In this document: positions 36,201-43,648 of the stretch, piece after piece
Position numbering within the stretch: the first letter of the stretch is position 1
Layout: each line of letters begins with the position of its first letter
Origin: Streptomyces cathayae
Lineage (GTDB): Bacteria; Actinomycetota; Actinomycetes; Streptomycetales; Streptomycetaceae
Assembly (NCBI RefSeq): GCF_029760955.1
Contig: NZ_CP121682.1
Coordinates: forward strand, 992,001-1,056,000
DNA: 64,000 nt
Reading direction: 5' to 3'
Program-made: the position numbers and the translations under genes
The notes under the pieces: model-generated
What the model saw: only the letters and a program-made list of their open reading frames with translations
What the model was told of the DNA's origin: nothing
The model's database searches: none

Positions 36201-37947
36201 GCATGGCCTCGGCCTCGCGGACGAGGATCTCGCCGCGGCTGTCGGACAGGGCGACCTTCAGCACGGCCAGCGGGCGCGTCCTGCGGGTCTCCGCCTCCAG
36301 GTCGCGGACGAGGAAGGCGCGGCTGGTGGAGCCGGTGCCGAGGCGGCGGCGGACCTCCCACCGGCCGGCGAGCACGTCGCCGGCGACGACCTCCAGCGGG
36401 TCCTTGTCGGCGCTCGCCCCGGTCTCCTCCTCGGCGTGCCCGTCGAGGGCCGCGGCGGGAGCGGTGAGGGAGTCCTCGACGACCTCCAGCAGCTCCAGGA
36501 ACTCGTCGACGCTGGAGAGGCGCTGGCCGGGCCGGTAGGCGGTGGCGGCCTGCACCAGCTCGTCCACGTCCTCGGACAGGCCGTCCACCAGGGAGCTGGG
36601 GCGCAGGCCCTCCCCCGCCTCCAGGTGGGCCAGCAGTTCGGCCTGGCTGGCGGCCGGGGCCTTGCCGGTGACCAGCAGGTAGGTGAGGACGCCGAGCCCG
36701 TACACGTCGAGGTAGACCGGGTCGGGGCTGAGGGCGGTGAGTTCCGGCGCGAGGTAGGCGTCGGCGTCGTCGGACAGGTGCAGGACGGACAGGGCGGTCG
36801 GCGCGAACCGGGTCATGCCCTGGCCCTGGGAGGAGTCGCCGCTGCGCTGGGTGGCGATCTGCCAGTCGGAGACCTGCAGCTGCGGGGTGAGCCAGGCGGC
36901 CTCCTCCCCGACGGCCCGGCCCTTCCCGCCGCGCGGGCGGGGGACGACGAGCACGGAGCGGGCGGCGAGCGCCCGGTGGTGGATGCGGCTGGCGTGCGCG
37001 GAGCGGATGGTCTCGGCGAGCTGGCGCACCAGCGCCATCCGGCCGAGGATGTCCAGCTTCTCGCCGTACTGGACCAGGTACTCGTCCAGCTTCAGGGTGT
37101 TCGGGTGGTAGTCGAAGATCAGCGCGGGTCCGGCGGCGTGGCCGGAGGGGAAGTACTGCTTGAGCTGGACGGCGCCGGGGTGCTTGAAACGGCCGAGGAC
37201 GGCGGCCTCGCGCCGGGCGGCGTTCTCGACGGACTGGCGCAGGGAGGCCTCGGAGCCGCGCTCGCTGAGGTAGATCCGCACGCGTGCGGCCTCGGGCAGG
37301 TCGCTGTGGCGGGCGAGGTAGTCCGCCCAGGTGGGCCCGGAGTCGAAGGACTTCCGCTCCAGCTCGTAGGGGCCGACCTTGTACTGGGCGTCGCTCTTGC
37401 GGATGCCGATCTTCTTCAGGGCCGCCGCGATCTCGCGCGAGCTGATGGCGGTGATGCGGCGGCGCTCGTCGGGCGGGGGCTGCTCGAGCATCTCGACCAG
37501 CTCGTCGACGGTGTACACGCCGTTCTGGTCGTGGGCTGGCAGCCGTACGCGCAGGCCGTTGTCGGTGAAGCAGACGGCCTCGGCGACCCAGACCCGCTTG
37601 CCACCGGTCTGGGCGAGCAGGCCGGCCAGCTCCTTGGCCTTGCGGTTGACCAGGTGCAGCGGATTGCCGTGGGTGCGACGGTGACCGCCGGGGGTGGTCT
37701 GGACCCAGGTGCCGTTCTCTGAGGTGACCGAGCCGTGCCAGTCCTTCAGCTCGATCATGCAGACGCCGCCGGGGGCGACGACCAGCAGATCGACCTCGCG
37801 GACGTGGCCGGTGTTGGCGGTGAACGTGAAGTTCGACCAGGCCCGCCAGGGATCGGCGTCCGGCAGCTTCTGGCGGATCGCCTCCAGGCCGCGGCGTTCG
37901 TGCTCGAACTCGGACTCGGTGACCGTGGCCCACCGGCCTTCCCGCAT
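33274..37947 (-). CDS. pglW: BREX type 2 Ser/Thr kinase PglW
   Basis: 1557 aa from ATG 37947 (GGGGGA upstream). Order of domains: NERD nuclease-related domain (about 10-120, with VDLLVV...CMIELKDWHG), a kinase-like region lacking the HRD motif (IHHRALAARSVLV, about 190-480), and a full kinase (about 530-800: RLGTGSTSRAF, HRDIKPDN near 668, DFS in place of DFG). A helix-hairpin-helix like the RNA polymerase alpha C-terminal domain comes next (LGLTTVGELLDYSRRKLV, then APGLGAKTRNEV), followed by an HTH (KQKDVADALGLSHGRIPQML). The C-terminal ~450 residues are family-specific. PglW is the signalling kinase of BREX type 2. Its stop is coupled to pglX. A 216-bp spacer upstream should carry the promoter. 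Confidence 0.95.
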   Translation of the reverse strand: MREGRWATVTESEFEHERRGLEAIRQKLPDADPWRAWSNFTFTANTGHVREVDLLVVAPGGVCMIELKDWHGSVTSENGTWVQTTPGGHRRTHGNPLHLVNRKAKELAGLLAQTGGKRVWVAEAVCFTDNGLRVRLPAHDQNGVYTVDELVEMLEQPPPDERRRITAISSREIAAALKKIGIRKSDAQYKVGPYELERKSFDSGPTWADYLARHSDLPEAARVRIYLSERGSEASLRQSVENAARREAAVLGRFKHPGAVQLKQYFPSGHAAGPALIFDYHPNTLKLDEYLVQYGEKLDILGRMALVRQLAETIRSAHASRIHHRALAARSVLVVPRPRGGKGRAVGEEAAWLTPQLQVSDWQIATQRSGDSSQGQGMTRFAPTALSVLHLSDDADAYLAPELTALSPDPVYLDVYGLGVLTYLLVTGKAPAASQAELLAHLEAGEGLRPSSLVDGLSEDVDELVQAATAYRPGQRLSSVDEFLELLEVVEDSLTAPAAALDGHAEEETGASADKDPLEVVAGDVLAGRWEVRRRLGTGSTSRAFLVRDLEAETRRTRPLAVLKVALSDSRGEILVREAEAMRRLRPHSGIIRLVEPEPLHIGGRTVLALEYVGDERDDGGQGAEGTSRPRRREETVARQLREHGRLPVDQLEAYGDYLFGAVDFLEGEGVWHRDIKPDNIAVRVRPNRTRELVLIDFSLAGYPAKSTDAGTDGYLDPFVEVITRGSYDSHAERYAVAVTLHQMASGELPKWGDGSVLPRMTDPKEWPHPTIAAEAFDPAVRDGLVAFFQKALHRDAGKRFPELKPMRDAWRKVFLDASQTVPSSHRTRPAAPAEGTAPAEGAAAGIADAEPETAEQQRDRLAAEVTRDTPLTVSGLTPAAQSFLYGLGLTTVGELLDYSRRKLVNAPGLGAKTRNEVQQRQREWGERLREAPVSPLTPKGRAEAKEELEQLTAAESALVGQLATGESAGALSSRTLRSVSLDTLATVFVPAVNNNGSNRNKAEMVRLLLRLPDEHGVLPGIGVWPKQKDVADALGLSHGRIPQMLKDERKRWKMEPAVQALRDEIIDLLVSMGRVASAVEIADALAVRRGTHLAGREQRRAMALAAVRAVVEAEQLVPQEAEFQHQPNRKATDESLGAGLLALDVRENDAPDTPTAPGLLDYATRLGKTADRLARLDTLPTAATVLAELGALTVPPGAVDWDERRMVELAAAASVNAAATPRLEIYPRDLSLVRALRLTQAGLVRWIPGVPEGRQPGLTGEDVHERVRVRFPELVVPDGRGGTTHELPTGGPLTKALRDAGFELSLGMREDTGTLRYLPTRVDEASSYLTTGAWRQSTRTGAVTRYADDPQLAGAVRAEERLLASARRDGYRVLTVRQQLVRDAVRELSAERLGAQALSVTELFLEALHGQVTPGTKPTWETLLKADAAEPGSKGAVRFAEYARTAWGSVEPRIVELLGNGGGGAGPVLLTEAGVFARYDAMGVLDRLASAARRGGRGLWLLVPQNDPSREPRLGQVAVPYQAGLGEWIQLPDTWVGNAHRGSGEVVASGVEGDAK

Positions 37948-38163
37948 GCCTGTTCCCCCGCTCCTCGTGTCCTTCAAGGGCCACCGTTCCCCATGGTCAG
38001 GCCCTCGGGCAGATCCTAGTGGTTGCCTGTGACATGAAAAGAGGCGGTGAAGGACGGGACTATAGGACATACGGGCCGCACGAGAAGAACCGCCCGTTCC
38101 GCATCACGCCAACGCAGGCGACGGCATCCGACCCTTCCATGGCAAAAAGGGGCAAAAGGCCCG

Positions 38164-38766
38164 TCAAGTGGCGTCGTAGGCGAGCTCAGCCAGGGCGAGC
38201 GCCTGCTTCAGGGTGCTTTCGTCATAGATCTGGATGTTCACCCTGTATTGGTGATTACCCTTGGTGAGCGGATAGGCGTCCGGTGCCAACTCCGCGATCT
38301 CGGCGCTGTGCTGGAGACGGAAGTTGATCACTCCCGTCGATGCGAAGGCGTACACGAAACCGCCGTACTGGCTGCCTTTGCGGCGGAGTCGGAGGTAGCC
38401 CGTGTAGTCGAGCGGATCCCCCTCCTGCCACGTCTTGCGCTTGATGCCGTGGACTCCCACGCTCTCCCAGGAGGTGGCCTCCGTCATGAAGTCGAGGAAC
38501 TGCTGAGCGGCCGGGTTGAAGGCGAGCTGCGCCTTCACCGTGCTCTGCCCCTCCTCCACGACCCCCGGCACGTCACCCTCGACGAGCCATCCGAAGTCGA
38601 CTTCGTCATCGCTCTCGGGATCGACGACCACCCGGGGCGTCCGGCGAACGGCGTCGACCGTTCCGGACCACTGCCGGACCAGCTCGCGGACCGCCTCGGA
38701 CGCATCGAGCTCCTGCGGGGTGCCCTCGAAACAGACATAGGTGAGCTTCACCGGTCCCCCGTTCAT
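38164..38766 (-). CDS. Hypothetical protein, 200 aa, upstream of pglW
   Basis: ATG 38766 gives 200 residues; GTG 38751 with GGGGGA just before it is an alternative. The N-terminus (VKLTYVCFEGTPQEL) looks like a short beta-strand followed by helix. The middle is acidic (VVVDPESDDEVDFGW). The C-terminal half has TGYLRLRRKGSQYGGFVYAF and YRVNIQIYDESTLKQALALA, suggesting a DNA- or nucleotide-handling alpha/beta fold, but I recognise no family. It is in line with pglW with about 216 bp between them, so it may be co-transcribed with or merely adjacent to BREX. Confidence 0.7.
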   Translation of the reverse strand: MNGGPVKLTYVCFEGTPQELDASEAVRELVRQWSGTVDAVRRTPRVVVDPESDDEVDFGWLVEGDVPGVVEEGQSTVKAQLAFNPAAQQFLDFMTEATSWESVGVHGIKRKTWQEGDPLDYTGYLRLRRKGSQYGGFVYAFASTGVINFRLQHSAEIAELAPDAYPLTKGNHQYRVNIQIYDESTLKQALALAELAYDAT

Positions 38767-39041
38767 TGACGGCGTCTCACGTCCGCCACCGTACCCCGCC
38801 ATCCGGCAGGACGATGTGGGCCGAGTGCGTCTTCTTGACCGCCGGACCGTACAACTGTGAGTGAAGTAGAGTGACTTGTGCTGCGCATCCTCCCGGAGGG
38901 GTACGAGTGCGGAGTTCATGTGCCTCTCGGCGGCATGTGAGCAGTGGTGGTGTATCGCCGTACGCGTGCGTGCGGTGTGTGAGCGGATGCCCGGTGGGCC
39001 GTCCCCCACCATTCCTGCTCACCACCAAGGAGTGGTCACCC

Positions 39042-39170
39042 ATGGACCCTGTCGAGTACCAGCCTGCGCGTTACGCCCGGCTCCGCAAGATCCTGGCGGA
39101 CGTCGCCGTCAACGTGGTCGCCAACCTGTTGGTGGCCGCGATGATGTCGGCAGCGCACCTGCTCTTCTGA
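39042..39170 (+). CDS. Small membrane peptide, 42 aa
   Basis: ATG 39042 with AAGGAG at 39027-39032. The peptide has a basic, Tyr-rich N-terminal part (YQPARYARLRKIL) followed by one hydrophobic span (VAVNVVANLLVAAMMSAAHLLF) at the very C-terminus. A small hairpin GGTGGG/CCCACC (38992-39010) precedes the ribosome-binding site and a strong terminator follows. Unknown family. Size and single span resemble type I toxin peptides, but no antisense RNA was identified. Confidence 0.5.
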   Translation: MDPVEYQPARYARLRKILADVAVNVVANLLVAAMMSAAHLLF

Positions 39171-39178
39171 AGCAGGCG

Positions 39179-39206
39179 AGTGGCGGGCTCCCGGGGGCCC
39201 GCCACT
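39179..39206. terminator. Hairpin between the 42-aa gene and the nuclease-helicase gene
   Basis: AGTGGCGGGC (39179-39188) and GCCCGCCACT (39197-39206) form a perfect 10-bp stem with an 8-nt loop, 9 nt after one stop and 18 nt from the other, serving both convergent genes. Confidence 0.8.
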
Positions 39207-39223
39207 CCACATCGGCCGAGCGT

Positions 39224-41344
39224 TCAGAACAACATCATCTCGCTCTTCCGCTTCGCCTTGTTCCATGCCCGCCGGGCCCTGCGGCCCCGCGCGCCCCCGC
39301 CCTGCCGGGTGATCCGCAGCTCGGGCGGGATGGACTCCTGGGTCGGCCGGAGCCCGTGCACATCGGTCTCGCCGACCAGTTTCCTGAGGTGGCGCCGGGT
39401 CTCCGCGTCGGTGGAGTAGAGCACGGTGGCCCGACTCGCCCTGGTCAGGAGCACGTGGTAGGCGTGACGGACGCAGCGGGCGAAGCCCTCGTCGTCGAGC
39501 GTGCTCGTGCGGACCTTCGGATCCAGCGACCCCGCCTTCGCCACCCGGTTCACCCCGGCCGCCAGGTCCTTGCGCTGCTTACCTCGCTGGAACACCCAGC
39601 GGTCGGTGCGCCAGACCATGTCGTCGCCCATGATCACCCCGCACCAGTCCCACTCGAGCCCCTGTGCCGTGTAGACGCAGCCGATCTGTCCGATACCGGC
39701 GTCGTGCACGGGCCAGATCCTCGACGGCGGCTCGCCGTTGGCGCAGAAGGACTCACTCGACGCGTTCCACGGGCGGTGCCAGCCACCGATACGCACGTCG
39801 TTCTCGAGATTCTTGCCCTTGTCCGGCTTGCTCCAGGGCCAGCAGTACCCCGCCACCATGCGGGCGGTCGCACCGGCGTCGAACTCGGTGCGGACGATGC
39901 GTTCCATCTCGTCGGGCGTGTCGACGACCTCGACGTGCATGAGCCCGTCCGGGACCCACCCGTACTCCTTCTGCGGTGACACACCGAGCAGCGCACGGGC
40001 CCAGCGGATGTAGGCGTCACTGCCTCCGCACCGGTACTGCTCCACCAGACGGTAGTGACGGAAGACCGCGTCATGGCGTCGCGCCGCGTCCTCGATGAGT
40101 TCCGGCGTGCCCACCTCGTAGGGGCGCACGGTCTGGGCCCCGTCGAGGAAGAACACGGTCAGGCGGGACGCGTCGAGGAGTTCGTCCACCTGCGGCTTGG
40201 TGCCCTGCTTCTCCGCGGGCAGCCGCCAGTTCTTGGACATGTCCCGCAGCCGGTGCGCCTCGTCGCAGATCAGCACGTCCAGCGGTGGATCCGGCGGGGT
40301 CACGAAGCTGCTGAAGTACGCGAAGCGCTCCCGGAACTCGGTCGCGGTGTATCCGACGTTCTCCTTGATCGCGGCGTTGAAGGCCCTCGACCCGCTCGCG
40401 TACTTCACCGTTCGGCCGGCGGCTTCGAGATCGGCTCGCAGCTGAAGTCCGATGGCGCTCTTCCCGGTGCCGGCTCCCCCGGTGACCAGGAAGACGGCAC
40501 GCTGCGGACGGGGGACGAGCGCCTCCCGGTCCGGAGGGTCCAGGATCATTTCCGAGGCTTTCAGGACCTCGTCGGCGACCTGCTTCTGACGGCCTCTCAG
40601 GGTGAAGACCGTGTCCTCGCCGTTCGACCTGACCATGGCGTCGAGCAGCGGGGTGTTCCGAAGGTTCATCCGGTGCAGGATGTACTCGGCCGCCGAGTAG
40701 TCGTCCTCGTCGGTGAAGTGGCGCCGCAGATCCTTGAGGAGCCGGCCCCGGGTGTCGCTCGTGTACGTATGGGCGTAGGGGCCCGTGGGCGCTTGGGCAC
40801 CGAGCAGTGGCCGGACGGATTCGTCCGTGGCGTTGTGCAGGTAGGCGAATCCGCCGCATTCGAAAGGTAATCCGTTCAGTGGGCCGGTGGGGCCCGTGAA
40901 CAGCGCCTGGTACTCACCGAGCTGAAGGGCGGGGTGGGCGACGGGATCCTCGATCCCCTCCACGTACACGAGATCGGCGGTCGCGGCCTCCACCCTCGTC
41001 ACCGACGACCACTGCTTCAGCTCGACGAGCTGCACGGAAAGGGTGCCTTCCGCGGGATGTCTGCCCACCAGGACCACATCGATCTGACCGTGTGTTCTCG
41101 CCACACTTTCGGACGCGTCCACGGTGGGCGAACACTCGACGATCATCTCGACGTTGCCGCGGTCGGCGGCGACCAGGTCTTCCGCCAGCGAGACGAGACT
41201 GCGCGCCCACGCGGAGCGCTCCCCGTCGGAGGCATCACCCCGCTCGAAGTGCACCCAGCGGGCCGCGAGGTGGGGCACCAGACGGTGCCGGGCGTTCAGA
41301 GCGAGCAGGTCCCGCGCCGCTAAGCGCAGCAGGAGCATGGACAC
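39224..41344 (-). CDS. Nuclease-helicase paralogue 1 (DUF2075-type, TTA codon)
   Basis: 706 aa from GTG 41344, 8 nt after GGGGGA; ATG 41338 is equally possible. The N-terminal part holds a nuclease-like IDVVLVG...VQLVELKQW pattern (D, then ELK). A superfamily-1 type DUF2075 helicase domain follows: P-loop LVTGGAGTGKSA (near 286), Walker B VLICDEAHRLRD, GCVYTAQGLEWDW and VLLTRASRATV motifs. The sixth codon after the ATG is TTA (41321-41323), so translation should depend on the bldA tRNA. It is clearly homologous to the next gene upstream. Role is unknown; by domains a DNA- or RNA-processing defence enzyme (inference). Confidence 0.85.
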   Translation of the reverse strand: MSMLLLRLAARDLLALNARHRLVPHLAARWVHFERGDASDGERSAWARSLVSLAEDLVAADRGNVEMIVECSPTVDASESVARTHGQIDVVLVGRHPAEGTLSVQLVELKQWSSVTRVEAATADLVYVEGIEDPVAHPALQLGEYQALFTGPTGPLNGLPFECGGFAYLHNATDESVRPLLGAQAPTGPYAHTYTSDTRGRLLKDLRRHFTDEDDYSAAEYILHRMNLRNTPLLDAMVRSNGEDTVFTLRGRQKQVADEVLKASEMILDPPDREALVPRPQRAVFLVTGGAGTGKSAIGLQLRADLEAAGRTVKYASGSRAFNAAIKENVGYTATEFRERFAYFSSFVTPPDPPLDVLICDEAHRLRDMSKNWRLPAEKQGTKPQVDELLDASRLTVFFLDGAQTVRPYEVGTPELIEDAARRHDAVFRHYRLVEQYRCGGSDAYIRWARALLGVSPQKEYGWVPDGLMHVEVVDTPDEMERIVRTEFDAGATARMVAGYCWPWSKPDKGKNLENDVRIGGWHRPWNASSESFCANGEPPSRIWPVHDAGIGQIGCVYTAQGLEWDWCGVIMGDDMVWRTDRWVFQRGKQRKDLAAGVNRVAKAGSLDPKVRTSTLDDEGFARCVRHAYHVLLTRASRATVLYSTDAETRRHLRKLVGETDVHGLRPTQESIPPELRITRQGGGARGRRARRAWNKAKRKSEMMLF

Positions 41345-41417
41345 GAGGAGGGTCCCCCAGAGCACGAGTGACTCGTGCGGGTGGGGGCGTGTCCATGCAG
41401 GAAGCCCGTCGGGCCGC
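41345..41417 (-). promoter_or_regulatory. Structured 5' leader of nuclease-helicase paralogue 1
   Basis: Read on the minus strand: GCGGCCCGACGGGCTTCC (41417-41400), then GGACACGCCCCCACCC, hairpin GCACGAGT/ACTCGTGC (41378-41362) enclosed by CCCCCA/TGGGGG (41387-41382 with 41359-41354). The ribosome-binding site GGGGGA is the 3' arm of the outer stem, so folding would hide it. A -10-like TAAGAT lies about 14 nt before the leader. The same arrangement occurs at 43428-43519. Confidence 0.6.
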
Positions 41418-41537
41418 AACCGGTACTCGGGATCTTAGGGAGACCAGCTGTCCTACGGACGATGACGACACCGTGATCGACGCGAAGCGTAGCCATCATG
41501 GCCGGATCGTGTACTCCGTGGCGAGGACTTGTCCCCG

Positions 41538-43427
41538 TCACACCTTGGAAGCTCGCTGCTCCAGCCGGCCGCCCGCCAGCTCCCGCAGTTTCTCCCGCGT
41601 CTCCGGGTCCGTCGAGTACACGATCGTGCCGACCATGCCCCGGGTCAGCAGCACCTTGTAGGTGTTGCGGATCAGCCGGTCGACGTCGTCGTCCGGGGTG
41701 GACTTCTTGAAGACCGGGTCCTTCGACGCCGTTCGGTCCGTGACCCAGCGGTCGCCGCGCCAGAGCAGGTCGGGGCCGATGATGACGCCGGACCAGTCGT
41801 ACTCGAATCCCTGAGCCGTGTAGACACAGCCGACCTGGCCGAACCCGGCCGGGTCGGTGGCCCACAGGGCCGACGGGGGCGCACCGGAGACGGAGCGTTC
41901 GCCCCGGAGGTTCCAGGGGCGGGACCAGTCACCGATGACGACGTCGGCCGGAAGCGGGTCACCAGGCTTCGGTTCCGGAGACCAGGTCCAGCAGTAGCCC
42001 GCGGACATGCGAGCGCCGTAGTCCTCGCTTCGGCGGGCTTCGAGGAAGGCTTCCATCTCCTGAGGGCTCTCCACGACGAGCAGTCGCATGCGGTCGTCGG
42101 GCTCCCAGACGACCGCGCCGCCGGGTTCGAGGCCGAGAAGCCGGACGACCCAGCGCAGGTAGGCGTCACTGCCACCGCAGCGGAACTGGCTCTCCAGCGG
42201 AACGACTCGGCACTCCAGGCCCTTGGCCGCCGCGGCCGCCTTTATCTCCTGCACCGTGCCCATCTCCCCCGGGCGCACCACCTGGTGCTCGTCGAGGAGG
42301 AAGACGGGGACGCGGGCGACATCGATGAGTTCCTCTATCTGCCGCTTGCCCGTGCGGTGGGCTGCCGGTGTGTAGCGGTTGGCGGAGGTCTCACGGATGC
42401 GGTGGGCCTCGTCGCAGATCAGGACGTCCAAGGTGTTCTTCTCGGTTGTCATGAAACTGTTGAAGTACTTGAAAAGCTCCTGCACCTCACGCTTGCGGGT
42501 GCCCGCGACCTTGCGCATCGTCTTGGTGAACGACTGGGAACCGGTGGCGTGCAAGGCGGGAACTCCCTGACGGTACAGCTCGCCGAGCAGGGAGAGCGCG
42601 ATGACGCTCTTGCCGGTGCCGGGGCCGCCGGTGATGACAACAACTTCCTTGTGATCGGATTGCTTCGCCTTGCGTACGGCGTTGAGCACCATGCGGTACG
42701 CAACCTGCTGTTCGTCCAGGAGAACGAACTGCTCGCGCTCGCGGACCTCCTGGGCCGCCACCGACATGAGCTGCTTGGACGGCACCGTCCTGCCCGCCTG
42801 AAGCTCGTCGGCGGCCCGGACGCCCGGGTGCTGGTCGCTGAGCCGGGCACGGAGGTGGTCGATGAACTCGCCGCGCCGCTCACCCGTGAAGAGCTGGCCG
42901 CGCTCGTCGAGCTCGACGGCCCGCAGGCCGCTCACACCGAACTCGGTCGCGTTGTGCAGGAACGCCACGCCGCTGACCCGACCCGGGTGCTCGGCCACCG
43001 CACCGTTGAAGTTGACGAGGTACTCGCAGTAGCGGCGTACCTGCTCGATCGGGTTGAGGACCGGATGTGTGTAGGCGTCGATCCGGCACAGTGCCGGATC
43101 GTCCTCGTCCGGCTCCGCCTGGCTCCACTGCTTCAGCTCGACGACGACGTACGACGGCTCGCCCGTGGTCGGGTGCACCCCGGCAAGCACGGCGTCGGCG
43201 CGCTTGCTGTTCAGCGGGAGCGCGTACTCGAGCATGACCTCGACCTCGCCGAGCCCCGCGTCGTTGAGGGCCGCCGTCAGAGCGGGAATGCTCCGCTCCC
43301 AGGAACGGGCCTCCGCCGGACTGGGCCGGTAACCATGCATATGGACGAATCGCTCAGTGAGGTGCAGGTACAGCGAGCTGTCGAGCGCCCTCGCGGCGAT
43401 CGAGTTCGCGGACTCGCGGAACAGCAA
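41538..43427 (-). CDS. Nuclease-helicase paralogue 2 (DUF2075-type)
   Basis: 629 aa from TTG 43427 (GGGGGA 5 nt upstream), a start chosen by alignment with paralogue 1 (LLFRE versus LLLRL). The frame continues up to GTG 43490 through the leader. N-terminal nuclease-like ADAVLAG...YVVVELKQW; P-loop VITGGPGTGKSV (near 265); Walker B VLICDEAHRIRE; GCVYTAQGFEYDW; VLLTRGMVGTIVY. All helicase motifs are intact. It lies just upstream of paralogue 1 on the same strand, about 120 nt apart, each with its own leader, so they are probably separate transcripts under a common control. Confidence 0.88.
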   Translation of the reverse strand: MLFRESANSIAARALDSSLYLHLTERFVHMHGYRPSPAEARSWERSIPALTAALNDAGLGEVEVMLEYALPLNSKRADAVLAGVHPTTGEPSYVVVELKQWSQAEPDEDDPALCRIDAYTHPVLNPIEQVRRYCEYLVNFNGAVAEHPGRVSGVAFLHNATEFGVSGLRAVELDERGQLFTGERRGEFIDHLRARLSDQHPGVRAADELQAGRTVPSKQLMSVAAQEVREREQFVLLDEQQVAYRMVLNAVRKAKQSDHKEVVVITGGPGTGKSVIALSLLGELYRQGVPALHATGSQSFTKTMRKVAGTRKREVQELFKYFNSFMTTEKNTLDVLICDEAHRIRETSANRYTPAAHRTGKRQIEELIDVARVPVFLLDEHQVVRPGEMGTVQEIKAAAAAKGLECRVVPLESQFRCGGSDAYLRWVVRLLGLEPGGAVVWEPDDRMRLLVVESPQEMEAFLEARRSEDYGARMSAGYCWTWSPEPKPGDPLPADVVIGDWSRPWNLRGERSVSGAPPSALWATDPAGFGQVGCVYTAQGFEYDWSGVIIGPDLLWRGDRWVTDRTASKDPVFKKSTPDDDVDRLIRNTYKVLLTRGMVGTIVYSTDPETREKLRELAGGRLEQRASKV

Positions 43428-43519
43428 GGACTTCCCCCAGGCAGCACGAAATGACTCGTGCGGGTGGGGGCATGTCCTTCGAGACTCCACCGGGGTGGAG
43501 CGGAAGCCCGTCGGGCCGC
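43428..43519 (-). promoter_or_regulatory. Structured 5' leader of nuclease-helicase paralogue 2
   Basis: Minus strand: the same GCGGCCCGACGGGCTTCC block (43519-43502), an extra CTCCACC/GGTGGAG hairpin absent in the other copy, then GGACATGCCCCCACCC, stem GCACGA/TCGTGC (43461-43444) and outer CCCCCA/TGGGGG (43470-43434). The ribosome-binding site is again inside the outer stem. A -10-like TAATCT lies about 16 nt before the block. Confidence 0.6.
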
Positions 43520-43605
43520 GTCGACGATGCGTCCGAGATTACCTGGCGTCACTGACCACAGGGCAAGTGACCTGGAGCTGGAAGGGCATCGGAGTCGGCA
43601 CATCG

Positions 43606-43639
43606 GAGCGGGGGCCGGGTCTGACCCCGGCCCCCGCTC
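43606..43639 (-). terminator. 14-bp hairpin ending the three-gene operon
   Basis: GAGCGGGGGCCGGG (43606-43619) and CCCGGCCCCCGCTC (43626-43639) are perfect complements with a 6-nt loop, starting 9 nt beyond the stop of the 1999-aa ATPase gene. Confidence 0.8.
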
Positions 43640-43648
43640 ATGGGGCGG

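Noticed and set aside
34831..37722. 963-codon open frame antisense to pglW
   Set aside because: Low-complexity Gly/Val/Gln/Asp composition, no domain; shadow of pglW.
43428..43490. Longer N-terminus of nuclease-helicase paralogue 2 beginning VESRRTCPHPHESF
   Set aside because: The shared HPHES residues arise from a conserved RNA-like leader; a start after the GGGGGA site aligns both paralogues better. Not fully excluded.
41345..43519. Retron or reverse-transcriptase-linked RNA at the hairpin leaders
   Set aside because: No reverse transcriptase is encoded in the window and the stems enclose ribosome-binding sites, which fits leader control better.
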